The notes under the pieces were generated by a model, which was given only the letters and a program-made list of their open reading frames with translations, was not told where the DNA came from and did not search any database. A DNA stretch of 64,000 nucleotides from positions 1 to 64,000 of the forward strand of contig NZ_AHCF03000004.1 of NCBI RefSeq assembly GCF_000238275.3, read 5' to 3'. Of the stretch, positions 18,020 to 26,756 are shown piece after piece (the first letter of the stretch is position 1; every line of letters begins with the position of its first letter). The translations under genes and the position numbers were made by a program. The DNA comes from Pseudoalteromonas undina. Lineage in GTDB: Bacteria > Pseudomonadota > Gammaproteobacteria > Enterobacterales > Alteromonadaceae.

Positions 18020-18994
18020 ATGAGCACTGATCTTACATTTACTATTAAAAGCACTAACTTGGATGAAAACTACCATCCATCAAATAACACACGTATTACG
18101 ACTAATTTCGCTAATTTAGCAAGGGGTGAAAGCCGCCAACAAAACCTGCGTAATACCCTAAAAATGATCAACAACCGCTTTAATGCACTGGCCAGTTGGG
18201 ATAACCCACAAGGGGATCGTTACGAGGTTGAGCTGGAAATCATTTCGGTCGATTTAGACATTGCAGGCAGTGGTCAGGCATTTCCGTCAATTGAGGTATT
18301 AAAAACCAATATTATTGACCGCCAAACCAACGAGCGAATAGAAGGCATGGTGGGTAATAACTTTTCATCGTATGTGCGCGACTACGACTTTAGCGTGTTA
18401 TTGCTTGAGCATAACAAAAGCAAACCGCAATTTAGCATTCCCGATAACTTTGGTGACTTACACGGCAAGTTGTTTAAATGCTTTGTAAACTCAAATACCT
18501 ATAAACAGCACTTTAAAAAGCCACCGGTTATTTGCTTAAGCGTGTCTGATAACAAAACCTATCAGCAAACCGAAAACTTACACCCTATTTTAGGCGTAGA
18601 GTATCAGCCTAATGAGTCGTCGTTAACAGAGCAATACTTTAAAAAAATGGGCTTACAAGTGCGCTACTTTATGCCACCAAATAGCGTTGCGCCGTTAGCG
18701 TTTTACTTTTTTGGTGACCTACTTAACGACTACAGCAACCTTGAACTAATTAGCACCATTAGCACCATGGAAACGTTTCAAAAAATTTATCGTCCAGAAA
18801 TTTATAACGCCAACGCCGCCGCTGGTAGCCGTTATAAACCGAATTTAAAAAATGACGACCATTCGTTAACGCAAATTGTGTATGACCGCGCAGAGCGAGG
18901 TCAATTAGCGGTAGAGCAAGGTAAATTTACTGAGCAGCATTTTATTAAGCCTTATCAGTCAGTGCTGCAGCAGTTCTCGGCAAGTATCGCTTAA
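18020..18994 (+). CDS. mesX: MesX (DUF1852), partner of MesD methionine synthase
   Basis: 324-residue DUF1852 protein. In bacteria using the folate-independent methionine synthase MesD, genetic work has shown that a DUF1852 protein, MesX, is needed together with it. Its biochemical role is not firmly settled; methyl-donor production or oxygen-dependent chemistry has been suggested. No signal peptide or membrane segment is seen. It is 31 bp upstream of mesD, and tandem MetJ boxes precede it. Family identity rests on the pairing plus length and style of sequence. Confidence 0.82.
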   Translation: MSTDLTFTIKSTNLDENYHPSNNTRITTNFANLARGESRQQNLRNTLKMINNRFNALASWDNPQGDRYEVELEIISVDLDIAGSGQAFPSIEVLKTNIIDRQTNERIEGMVGNNFSSYVRDYDFSVLLLEHNKSKPQFSIPDNFGDLHGKLFKCFVNSNTYKQHFKKPPVICLSVSDNKTYQQTENLHPILGVEYQPNESSLTEQYFKKMGLQVRYFMPPNSVAPLAFYFFGDLLNDYSNLELISTISTMETFQKIYRPEIYNANAAAGSRYKPNLKNDDHSLTQIVYDRAERGQLAVEQGKFTEQHFIKPYQSVLQQFSASIA

Positions 18995-19025
18995 TCACAC
19001 AACAAAATTAAAGGCAGCATTTATT

Positions 19026-20066
19026 ATGAAAAAACTATTACCTACATCATCAGCAGGCAGCTTGCCAAAACCGTCATGGCTTGCTGAGCCCGAAACCTTA
19101 TGGTCACCGTGGAAATTACAAGGCAGTGAGCTGGTTGATGGCAAACACGACGCCCTGCGTATTTCCCTGCACGAGCAACAAACTGCAGGCGTAGATATAG
19201 TCAGCGATGGCGAACAAACTCGCCAGCACTTTGTAACCACCTTTATTGAACACTTAAATGGCGTTGATTTTGAAAACCGTAAAACAGTTAAAATTCGCGA
19301 CCGTTACGACGCCAGCGTACCCACAGTGGTTGGCCCTGTGTCTCGTACTAAATCGGTATTTGTTGAAGACGCCAAGTTTTTACGCCAGCAAACCAGCCAA
19401 CCAATTAAATGGGCACTGCCTGGGCCAATGACCATGATCGACACCCTGTATGACGATCACTATAAAAGCCGTGAAAAACTAGCGTGGGAATTTGCTAAAA
19501 TACTCAACCAAGAAGCCAAAGAGCTAGAAGCCGCTGGGGTTGATATAATTCAATTTGATGAACCTGCTTTTAACGTGTTTTTTGACGAGGTAAACGACTG
19601 GGGCATAGCCTGCCTAGAGCGAGCAATAGAAGGGTTAAAATGCGAAACCGCCGTGCATATTTGCTACGGCTACGGCATTAAAGCCAACACCGATTGGAAG
19701 AAAACCCTCGGCACCGAGTGGCGACAATACGAAGAAGTATTCCCTAAGTTGCAAAAATCGAATATTGATATTATTTCGCTCGAATGCCAAAACTCACATG
19801 TACCTATAGAGCTACTAGAACTGGTACGCGGTAAAAAAATAATGGTAGGCGCAATCGATGTAGCCACCAATACTATAGAAACACCTGAAGAGGTGGCAAA
19901 CACCCTACGCGAAGCGCTTAAATATGTAGATGCCGACAAACTATACCCCTGCACCAACTGCGGCATGGCCCCCCTGCCCCGCGATATTGCAAACGGCAAA
20001 CTCAACGCTTTAAGCAAAGGCGCAGAGTTAGTACGTAACGAACTATTAGCAGCGAATGTTGCTTAA
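19026..20066 (+). CDS. mesD: MesD-type core methionine synthase (short MetE homologue)
   Basis: 346-residue protein matching only the C-terminal catalytic half of MetE (about 750 residues). It therefore lacks the N-terminal folate-binding barrel. Start motif LPTSSAGSLPKPSWL, homocysteine-site region DGEQTR, WALPGPMT, FDEPAF, and zinc-site parts HICYGYG and CTNCGM are visible. It should methylate homocysteine using a donor other than methyl-tetrahydrofolate. It forms an operon with mesX and ends in a terminator. Confidence 0.85.
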   Translation: MKKLLPTSSAGSLPKPSWLAEPETLWSPWKLQGSELVDGKHDALRISLHEQQTAGVDIVSDGEQTRQHFVTTFIEHLNGVDFENRKTVKIRDRYDASVPTVVGPVSRTKSVFVEDAKFLRQQTSQPIKWALPGPMTMIDTLYDDHYKSREKLAWEFAKILNQEAKELEAAGVDIIQFDEPAFNVFFDEVNDWGIACLERAIEGLKCETAVHICYGYGIKANTDWKKTLGTEWRQYEEVFPKLQKSNIDIISLECQNSHVPIELLELVRGKKIMVGAIDVATNTIETPEEVANTLREALKYVDADKLYPCTNCGMAPLPRDIANGKLNALSKGAELVRNELLAANVA

Positions 20067-20088
20067 TTTTTAGTTACAGCTGCTGCAA

Positions 20089-20128
20089 AAAAGCCACACC
20101 TTAACACATGTTGAGGTGTGGCTTTTTT
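20089..20128 (+). terminator. Rho-independent terminator after mesD
   Basis: AAGCCACACC pairs with GGTGTGGCTT across a 14-nt loop and is followed by a T tract. A dispersed-repeat copy begins in its T tract. Confidence 0.8.
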
Positions 20129-20236
20129 AATCAAAATGTCATGGGGGTTTACAGCTGAAATGCAAGGTTAAAGGCAAAAGGTGAAAGGTTTTAAGTTAGT
20201 TGAATATTGGTTGGGTAGAGTGCAACAAAACCAGCA
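20124..20236. repeat. Dispersed repeat, full copy
   Basis: Same block order as 14714-14824: TTTTTTAATCAAAATG, GGGGGTTTACAGCTGA, AAAGG runs, then GGTTGGGTAGAGTGCAACAAAACC. It lies between the mesD terminator and the accessory protease ORF. Confidence 0.6.
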
Positions 20237-20275
20237 AAAATAGTTAAATTTAACCGGGCCGCTAGGTACTATCGA

Positions 20276-20998
20276 TTGAGTGGAAAGTGCCCCATTTGCA
20301 TGCTGTCAGGATCTATAATTTCTGAAGTCAAGATTTGCCCCCTTTTGCTTAATAGTGTGGGTGAAGAGCAGGGGGCAGGTGATACTGATGGGCATATACT
20401 GCATAGCAGTAATGATGGTACTTCAAAAGACAGTAAATCTAGAGATGCCACAGAGAATGAAAAAAGCAAAATTGTTGTACGTGCTAAAGCTGAAAAAGCT
20501 AGAATAAATGATCTAGTTCAAGAGTTAAGATCTGAAACAGGTGAAAAGTATGAAACAGCAAAGAGTAATTATGGTTTTGTTGATAACAGCGAATTTAAAA
20601 CTACCGCTGATCTCTTAATAAAAGATGCTGGGAAAATAGATGCAAAACTTAGTGAAATTATTAAAAACCCATCATCTATTAAAGTAATTGATACAAATGA
20701 TGTAGGATTTGAAGGTACTTATAATATAATTACTGTTGAGATATCAATGACTACAACTTATTTAAATGGTAGTTCAGTGAGTGGTCTTATACACGAGATT
20801 TCACATTCATTTGGCGGGGAGCACCCGAATGGAGGTTACCATTTTAATAAAAAGGAGATTAGTATTCGTGCTAATAATGCTCGGTATCGCCCTTTTTATA
20901 CAGACACTCAGGCGTTAGACAGTCAAAGGTTAGATAGAGCTGATCTATATAAAAATGTTTATACACTTGATTTTGTGCTCCAAAATAAGAGGTTATAA
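20276..20998 (+). CDS. Orphan HExxH metalloprotease-like protein, toxin-like
   Basis: 240 residues from a TTG start. The frame is open upstream without an ATG, and alternative starts are ATG 20300 and GTG 20357, none with a good ribosome binding site. The C-terminal part has a zincin motif, GLIHEISHSFGGEHPNGG, then EISIRANNARYRPFYTD, which resembles the HExxH...E..R.eN.yR layout of M91-like toxin domains. No signal peptide is seen. The N-terminal part overlaps one arm of a 15-bp inverted repeat, so the first 20-odd codons may be non-native. It ends exactly where a secreted partner gene begins. It could be the displaced C-terminal tip of a polymorphic toxin. Confidence 0.6.
   Translation: MSGKCPICMLSGSIISEVKICPLLLNSVGEEQGAGDTDGHILHSSNDGTSKDSKSRDATENEKSKIVVRAKAEKARINDLVQELRSETGEKYETAKSNYGFVDNSEFKTTADLLIKDAGKIDAKLSEIIKNPSSIKVIDTNDVGFEGTYNIITVEISMTTTYLNGSSVSGLIHEISHSFGGEHPNGGYHFNKKEISIRANNARYRPFYTDTQALDSQRLDRADLYKNVYTLDFVLQNKRL
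20323..20337 (+). repeat. Left arm of 15-bp inverted repeat
   Basis: TGAAGTCAAGATTTG, repeated in inverse at 21757-21771. The two arms point inward around the protease-like pair, as terminal repeats of a small mobile unit would. Confidence 0.5.
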
Positions 20999-21508
20999 GT
21001 GATTGATAAATTAATACTGTTGGGGGGTGCTATTTTATCATCTCACACTATGTCTAGCATGGCTGCTGAACATAGTGTTGATTTGTATAATAAGGTCTAT
21101 ATTGATGTGACTTGTTCAGTGGTTAAAGGCATTGCTACTTTAAAGTTTCACAATATGACTGGCACCTATGTAAATATAGAAGGTGCAAATGACAAGTTCG
21201 GCATTTGGGAGTCGGATGCCATTAAAGTTGTTCAAAAGAAATCATATTCAGAGCATTACACACGTTGGGAATATGCTAGAAAGAACAAGTTTTCTAGTTA
21301 TGAAGGTAATGACCCTATATCGAGTTTAGTCCTTGCTCCATATTCAAAGCGAGAGTTTGATGTTTTTTATGATAAAGAATTTGAATTAAAATCAGGCGAC
21401 GAATACATGTTATACCTAACATTTTCTGCTTATATAAATAGTTATCCGCTCGACTTTAAAGTCTTTAGGTCCAACAGGCTTTTGACCTCAAGCGATAATT
21501 GCTACTGA
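20999..21508 (+). CDS. Secreted partner of the HExxH protein, candidate immunity protein
   Basis: 169 residues from a GTG start immediately after the stop of the upstream ORF, so translation is probably coupled. An N-terminal hydrophobic segment ending near MAAEH suggests a signal peptide and a periplasmic or outer-membrane place. The rest looks beta-rich and has two cysteines in the mature part. No known family is recognised. Location and coupling fit an immunity protein for a periplasm-acting protease toxin, but this is inference. Confidence 0.6.
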   Translation: MIDKLILLGGAILSSHTMSSMAAEHSVDLYNKVYIDVTCSVVKGIATLKFHNMTGTYVNIEGANDKFGIWESDAIKVVQKKSYSEHYTRWEYARKNKFSSYEGNDPISSLVLAPYSKREFDVFYDKEFELKSGDEYMLYLTFSAYINSYPLDFKVFRSNRLLTSSDNCY

Positions 21509-21552
21509 TAGAATTAAAATGAGGTGAATAGGGTCACCCATTAGAAAGTTCC

Positions 21553-21587
21553 GATCAAGCAAGCAGCTGTGTTTTCTTGATCTTTTT
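21553..21587 (+). terminator. Terminator after the protease-like pair
   Basis: GATCAAG (21553-21559) pairs with CTTGATC (21576-21582), followed by five T residues. Confidence 0.55.
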
Positions 21588-21756
21588 ATTCAAAAAGCCA
21601 AGTGTTCTTATTATTTAAACTCAATTTAAATATGACTACGCACCTAGTAATGACGTCGACTGGTGTGAATATACACCAGTCACCCATATGAATTTAGGCG
21701 GTTAAGCATCGTTGATGATTAGTTAAGGCCCTTGGCTTTCGCCCCGTCGCCAGAGT

Positions 21757-21771
21757 CAAATCTTGACTTCA
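21757..21771 (-). repeat. Right arm of 15-bp inverted repeat
   Basis: CAAATCTTGACTTCA, the exact reverse complement of 20323-20337. Confidence 0.5.
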
Positions 21772-21894
21772 TACATTAAATTTATTGACTGACCAATTAT
21801 TCTTATTTTAATTATCAGGTAAAGTCTAAATCAATAAGATAATTAAGTAACCCTCTACTTTTAGCTATTACTTAATTAGATTTATAACTAGCCC

Positions 21895-22746
21895 TTATAA
21901 ACTCAACAACCCTTCTACCCATTCTAAAACGAGGCGAGTATTTCGGGTTTGAAAGCGCTGCTTATTAGGTATGTAGTAGCAAAAGTCAGATTCAACTACG
22001 TGGGTATTAAAGTTTTTAAGTAACTCGGTGTCTAATAATCGTTGTACTAGCGTGGTTGAGCAAAAAACCAGTCCTGAGTCTGCCATAGCTTCTTGAATAC
22101 CAAATAGCTCTTGGTCAAAGGTTTTAATACTAAATAACGCAGGATCTAAGTTGTTTTGAGTAAGCCATTGTTTAATTGGAGGCTCACTTAGCGAATTGTT
22201 TTTCCATTTAGTGGTATAGAGCGTAACTGGGCCATTTTGCCATGGGATATCCGCGGCTTTGTATGAGCCGAATACGTTAAATTGTTCGGTTTTTATAATG
22301 TCATCAGCGTTTATATTGCGCTGCTGGCCAAAGCGAATCGGTAAGGTGTGTAATTGCTTATCAACGGCTTCACTGGTTGATATATCTACTTCAAGATTGG
22401 GCTGACTTTTTGATAGCTCCTGTAATGCGGGTATTAAACGCAGTGCGGCCAGTGATGACGTAGTGGTTATTTTAACGGCGGTGCCTTTAGCTTGTACGGT
22501 AGCTAGCGCTTGATTAATAAGGTTAAAGCCATTGCTTGTTGCTTCACTTAAATATTCACCTGTGGGGGTAAGAGTGATTTTTCTAACTTGGCGGTAAAAT
22601 AAATCGACGTTTAAACGGTTTTCAAGGTTATTTATATGATGCGAAATCGCGGTTGGCGTGAGCGATAGTTCATCCGCGGCGGCTTTAAAACTGCCTAAAC
22701 GCGCCGCAGCTTCAAAGGCTTTGAGTGCTTGTAGTGATACTTGCAT
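21895..22746 (-). CDS. LysR-family regulator (GcvA-like group)
   Basis: 283 residues. The N-terminal HTH (SLQALKAFEAAARLGSFKAAADELSLTPTAISHHINNLE) places it near the GcvA/AmpR side of LysR proteins. An effector domain follows. It is divergent from azoR with 131 bp between the starts and is the likely regulator of that gene, perhaps responding to quinones or electrophiles. Confidence 0.88.
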   Translation of the reverse strand: MQVSLQALKAFEAAARLGSFKAAADELSLTPTAISHHINNLENRLNVDLFYRQVRKITLTPTGEYLSEATSNGFNLINQALATVQAKGTAVKITTTSSLAALRLIPALQELSKSQPNLEVDISTSEAVDKQLHTLPIRFGQQRNINADDIIKTEQFNVFGSYKAADIPWQNGPVTLYTTKWKNNSLSEPPIKQWLTQNNLDPALFSIKTFDQELFGIQEAMADSGLVFCSTTLVQRLLDTELLKNFNTHVVESDFCYYIPNKQRFQTRNTRLVLEWVEGLLSL

Positions 22747-22877
22747 GGGGGATTATTCACACCAAATAGAATTAACTTATAGGTGAGTATAACTTATTTA
22801 TAGTTAAGGTTTACTCGTTTGTGAAATATGCCTGTTAGTAAGATGATTAACCTACATTTACTAATAGGATAAACAGT

Positions 22878-23543
22878 ATGACTACCCTACTTCACGTTGA
22901 TGCAAGCGTAAGAGCTGTTAAAAACGACAACCCAGATCACGATTCAATCTCTAAAAATATTGCTAAGCATTTTATTGATAGCTTTGCAAAGCGCCAAGCT
23001 ATAGATGAGTATTTTTATCGTGATGTTGGTGTGAATCCTCCGTCTTTTATTACCCAAGACTGGATAGGCGCAGTATTTACACCTGATGATAAAAAGACTG
23101 CTGAGCAACATCAGTTACTGGCCTTGTCAGACACATTAATCGCTGAAATTGCCGCTGCCGATATTATTGTGATTTCCTCGCCTATGTATAACTACGGTAT
23201 GCCCGCACAGTTAAAAGCATGGTTTGATCAAGTGATACGTATAAACCAAACTTTTGATTTCGATCTTTCCCGTGGGGATTTCCCACTGCAGCCTTTGCTG
23301 GACGGTAAAATATTAGTTGTGATCACCTCAACCGGTGAGTTTGGTTTTGAGCAAGGTGGCATACGTGAGCATATGAGCCATTTAGTGCCGCACTTACGTA
23401 CGTTGAGTAAATATTTAGGCGTGAGCACCATTCATGAAATTGCCTCAGAATATCAAGAGTTTGCCGATGTACGCCATCAACTATCGCTCGATAATGCTTA
23501 TAGCCAAGCAGCAGTGCTAGGGGGGCAGTTAAGTAATCAATAA
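22878..23543 (+). CDS. azoR: FMN-dependent NADH-azoreductase / quinone reductase
   Basis: Flavodoxin-like AzoR-family protein of 221 residues. It reduces quinones or azo compounds by two electrons using NAD(P)H and FMN. FMN-site features are LHVDASVR...SISKNIAKHF at the N-terminus, SSPMYNYGMPAQLKAWFDQVIR near residues 115-136, and TSTGEFGF further on. It is cytoplasmic. The divergent LysR gene is the probable regulator. It is followed by its own terminator. Confidence 0.9.
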   Translation: MTTLLHVDASVRAVKNDNPDHDSISKNIAKHFIDSFAKRQAIDEYFYRDVGVNPPSFITQDWIGAVFTPDDKKTAEQHQLLALSDTLIAEIAAADIIVISSPMYNYGMPAQLKAWFDQVIRINQTFDFDLSRGDFPLQPLLDGKILVVITSTGEFGFEQGGIREHMSHLVPHLRTLSKYLGVSTIHEIASEYQEFADVRHQLSLDNAYSQAAVLGGQLSNQ

Positions 23544-23546
23544 TAT

Positions 23547-23577
23547 AAAAATACCGCATTTACCTTGCGGTATTTTT
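23547..23577 (+). terminator. Rho-independent terminator after azoR
   Basis: AAAATACCGC pairs with GCGGTATTTT. The right half plus flank (23559-23580) is repeated exactly at 25888-25909 without its left half. Confidence 0.8.
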
Positions 23578-23728
23578 AACGAAACCGCTGCCTGTTTACA
23601 GTGTTGAGATGAAAAGCTGAGGCTGAAAAGATGACCATAATAAGCTTTTATTGTCAGCTAGGTGTTTATACCCTACAAATAGTTTAGGTTCCTCCTTGAT
23701 GTTATTTTAATATTTACTTTTTATACTT

Positions 23729-24847
23729 CTAAACCTCATTTAGCCCTTGCATATATAACTGACTAAGCTGAGTAACAGAGACTTCTGGCGTTGCTGAGTC
23801 TTGTGATGGTTGCTGAGTAAATATTTGCTTAGCCACTTGTCGTCCAATTTGCTGTGCGGTTGTGGTTTTATTTATTCGCGTTTCATAAAATCGCTTTAAA
23901 ACGGTTTCGAGCTGCTCACCTTTATTAAGTATTTGAGACAAATGCCATACATCTTCAAGTGCTTGGCTGGCGCCTTGTCCAGATGTAGGTAATGGGGCGT
24001 GGGCTGCGTCACCGATAATCAGTAAATTTTCATTATGCCAATATGGAAGTGGATCTAAATCGTGTACAAATAGCTGCTTTATGCTGTTTTGTTCGCTGTA
24101 ATTAAATACTGTTTGGATTTTTTCTGGCCAGTTTTTAAAGCGCAAACGCATTTCATTATACCAATCGTCTATTTGCTTGGTTTTGTCTATTTTACTTGGC
24201 CAAGCAGCAGCCCAATAACAAAGATTATTTGCCACAGGCACTATGCCAAATCGTTCTGTTTTGTTGCGGTAGTCGTGAATGCTTTGGTTAAATGCAGCTA
24301 AGTCCATTTTACTAATACCAATGATATTGATGAAGCCCTGATATTTGGGAAGTACAGTATTGGGGTAAAGAAGTTCGCGAGCTGCTGAATGCATACGCCC
24401 ATCGCAGCCTATCACTAGGTCAAATTGTTTTTTTAGTTGATGAATATCCTCAGTATTTATAGAGCGATTAAAATGAATTGTCGCGCTCAGGCTTTTTAGC
24501 TCGCGAGCTAAAATACTTATTAAATCTCGGCGCAAAATAGTGATCGTGGGAAAGCCGCTTGTTGAATTAAGTGCTTTAATATCAAACTCAGCGTGTTGTG
24601 TATCAGCGCGGCTAAATTGGCGCATAAAGCTTGGCTGACCACCTAGTTGGCTAAACTTATTGATTAAACCCATTTGCTTTATTACAAACATAGCGTTTGG
24701 CCACAGGGTAACCCCTGCGCCTATTGAGGAAAAATGACTATTCCTTTCGTATATGGTCACTTTTATGCCTTGTTTTCTTGCAAAAATAGCGAATGCTAAA
24801 CCTGCAACCCCGGCCCCAATAATAGCTATATGATTAACCTTACTCAT
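23729..24847 (-). CDS. FAD-dependent monooxygenase (PHBH/UbiH group)
   Basis: Flavoprotein hydroxylase of 372 residues. The FAD-binding GxGxxG is in AIIGAGVAGLAFA near residue 10, the DG motif in IGCDGRMHSAAR, and the GD motif in LLIIGDAAHAPLPTSGQGASQALED. It should hydroxylate a small aromatic or related compound using NAD(P)H and O2. An upstream in-frame ATG at 24874 would overlap the divergent regulator's control region; the ATG at 24847 has GGAA upstream. It is divergent from a LysR gene. Confidence 0.88.
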   Translation of the reverse strand: MSKVNHIAIIGAGVAGLAFAIFARKQGIKVTIYERNSHFSSIGAGVTLWPNAMFVIKQMGLINKFSQLGGQPSFMRQFSRADTQHAEFDIKALNSTSGFPTITILRRDLISILARELKSLSATIHFNRSINTEDIHQLKKQFDLVIGCDGRMHSAARELLYPNTVLPKYQGFINIIGISKMDLAAFNQSIHDYRNKTERFGIVPVANNLCYWAAAWPSKIDKTKQIDDWYNEMRLRFKNWPEKIQTVFNYSEQNSIKQLFVHDLDPLPYWHNENLLIIGDAAHAPLPTSGQGASQALEDVWHLSQILNKGEQLETVLKRFYETRINKTTTAQQIGRQVAKQIFTQQPSQDSATPEVSVTQLSQLYMQGLNEV

Positions 24848-24949
24848 TTGCTTATTCCATATTGTGAAAGACACAATGATTATTTCAAAATCATTTATTG
24901 GGATAAATGTGCTACTGTAGGTTTGTTAATCCCATATAGTGAGGTAATA

Positions 24950-25840
24950 GTGCTAGAGAATATTGATATGCAATGGCTGTTGAGCTTTCAAAAAGTATAC
25001 GAGCAGCTAAGTTTTAAGCGAGCAGCAGAGCAACGCCAATTGCCAACCTCTAACATTAGCCGACATGTTGCTTTATTAGAGCAAGCCTTAAATATTCGAT
25101 TATTAGAGCGCACAACTCGTAAAATGACAGCAACAGCGGCAGGAGAGCAGCTTTATCATAGCTTATCTCCGCTTATTATGGCGATGGGTGATGCGCTGAA
25201 AGAAGTTCATCAAGTGGGTGATTCGATAGCTGGGCATCTTAAAATAATTACACCTGATCTCCCTTTCATGGCTGAAGCTATAGCTGATTTTTGCCACAAA
25301 CACCCTAGAATAAAACTGAGTTGCGATACTCAGCTCAATCCTGCAGAGGGATTACTTGAGGGGTTTGATTTGGTACTACGTTTTAGTCGTGGGTCATTAG
25401 AAGATTCTGGCTGGGTTGCTAAAGAGTTGCTGCGTTGGCCAAGTTATGTGGTGGCTGCACCCTGTTTACTTGAAAAGTACCCTACTCCAGAATCAATAGA
25501 TAAACTGAGTAAGTCTCCCTGTATTACTAGTTTATCTGTATTACAAGGAATGCCTTGGCGATTCAAAAAAGCAGGGGCTATTAGTGTCGTATCCAGCTAT
25601 AAGGTAAACAGCGGGCAAATGGCAAAAGCTGCAGCACTAAAAGGATTAGGATTTGCAATACTCCCCTTGAACGCTTGCCTTACGGAGTTAGAGCAAGGCG
25701 ATTTGGTTAAAATTAACTTGCCTGATGAGCCCGAGGATTTAGTTTTGCATGCACTTTATTCTGGTCGAAAATACCCTTTAGTGAAAGTAACCGCTTTTTT
25801 GGATCATTTGCAGAGTAACTACTGCCAGCTGTTCATATAA
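24950..25840 (+). CDS. LysR-family regulator
   Basis: About 296 residues from a GTG start preceded by GAGG at 24941-24944. An open frame extends upstream to 24830 but would overlap the monooxygenase start. The HTH is in LSFKRAAEQRQLPTSNISRHVALLEQ, followed by RLLERTTRKM. It is divergent from the monooxygenase gene and likely controls it. The pair is bracketed by copies of a terminator segment (23559 and 25888). Confidence 0.85.
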   Translation: MLENIDMQWLLSFQKVYEQLSFKRAAEQRQLPTSNISRHVALLEQALNIRLLERTTRKMTATAAGEQLYHSLSPLIMAMGDALKEVHQVGDSIAGHLKIITPDLPFMAEAIADFCHKHPRIKLSCDTQLNPAEGLLEGFDLVLRFSRGSLEDSGWVAKELLRWPSYVVAAPCLLEKYPTPESIDKLSKSPCITSLSVLQGMPWRFKKAGAISVVSSYKVNSGQMAKAAALKGLGFAILPLNACLTELEQGDLVKINLPDEPEDLVLHALYSGRKYPLVKVTAFLDHLQSNYCQLFI

Positions 25841-25887
25841 AGACATACCCTTTCTAAACTCTCCTCCAAAAGAAACAAAAGAACCAC

Positions 25888-25909
25888 TTTACCTTGCGGT
25901 ATTTTTAAC
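25888..25909. repeat. Duplicated half-terminator segment
   Basis: The 22 bp from TTTACC to TTTTTAAC are identical to 23559-23580. The left arm needed for a hairpin is absent here. The following sequence (AAACCG...GGGTTTACAG) matches the start of the dispersed repeat family. Confidence 0.6.
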
Positions 25910-26040
25910 CAAACCGTAACGAGGGTTTACAGTAACTGCTTAAAACGCCGGTGCTTTTAGTGTACTTTATTAACTGATAATGTGATTAATATTGAGTAGT
26001 AAAATTGCGCTTTAGTAACTATTTAAACAGGAGTCCATTA

Positions 26041-26721
26041 ATGGCAACTACACTGGCGTTTGATGTATACGGTACGCTTATAAACACCCATGGCGTGGTG
26101 TCGTTACTTGAAAATATGGTTGGTGATAACGCGCACGCATTTTCAACTACTTGGCGTGAAAAACAACTCGAATATTCGTTTAGACGCGGCTTAATGCAAA
26201 ACTACGTGCCGTTTTCGGTGTGTACTGAGCAGGCACTTGATTATGCGTGTTTACTGCACAAGGTAACTTTAAGCGATGAGCAAAAAGCACAGTTATTAGC
26301 CCTATATAAAACACTCCTCGCATTTGATGATGTTAAAGCAGGGCTAGAGAGCTTAAAAGCACAAAACTATCGGCTATTTGCGTTTTCTAATGGTGCGGCC
26401 AGTGCGGTAAATACCTTGCTCGAAGCGGCAGGTATAAGTGATTATTTTGAAGGCGTAGTGAGCGCCGATGACATTAAAACCTTTAAACCCAACCCAGGTG
26501 TTTATAGTCATTTTTTACGCGAGGCACATTCAACCGGCGCTAATACTTGGTTGATATCGAGTAACCCATTTGATGTTATTGGGGCGTTATCGCACGGTAT
26601 GCGTGCTGCGTGGATACAGCGCTCAAATGAGGCTATTTTTGATCCCTGGGAGCTTGAGCCTACAACAACGGCGTGCGATTTACATGATTTAAAAACCAAG
26701 CTGGCAAGTAATAACGAATGA
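26041..26721 (+). CDS. Haloacid dehalogenase type II-like hydrolase
   Basis: HAD-superfamily protein of 226 residues. The nucleophile motif is FDVYGTL (Asp8), with FSNGAAS, TFKPNPGVY and SSNPFDVIGALSHGMRAAW following, as in (S)-2-haloacid dehalogenases. That family replaces halide on short carboxylic acids by water; marine organohalogens would be a natural substrate, but related HADs can have other roles. The ATG at 26041 follows AGGAG; an earlier in-frame ATG at 26005 lacks this. Confidence 0.85.
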   Translation: MATTLAFDVYGTLINTHGVVSLLENMVGDNAHAFSTTWREKQLEYSFRRGLMQNYVPFSVCTEQALDYACLLHKVTLSDEQKAQLLALYKTLLAFDDVKAGLESLKAQNYRLFAFSNGAASAVNTLLEAAGISDYFEGVVSADDIKTFKPNPGVYSHFLREAHSTGANTWLISSNPFDVIGALSHGMRAAWIQRSNEAIFDPWELEPTTTACDLHDLKTKLASNNE

Positions 26722-26756
26722 TTTAGTTGGCAGGTATTAAATTATAGGGATTGGAG

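Larger units (their letters stand above)
21509..21894. other. 386-bp gap without a gene
   Basis: It holds a terminator (21553-21587), a perfect 9-bp hairpin GACTGGTGT/ACACCAGTC (21658-21681), and the right arm of the 15-bp inverted repeat (21757-21771). The rest is A+T-rich with no ORF I would support. Confidence 0.5.
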
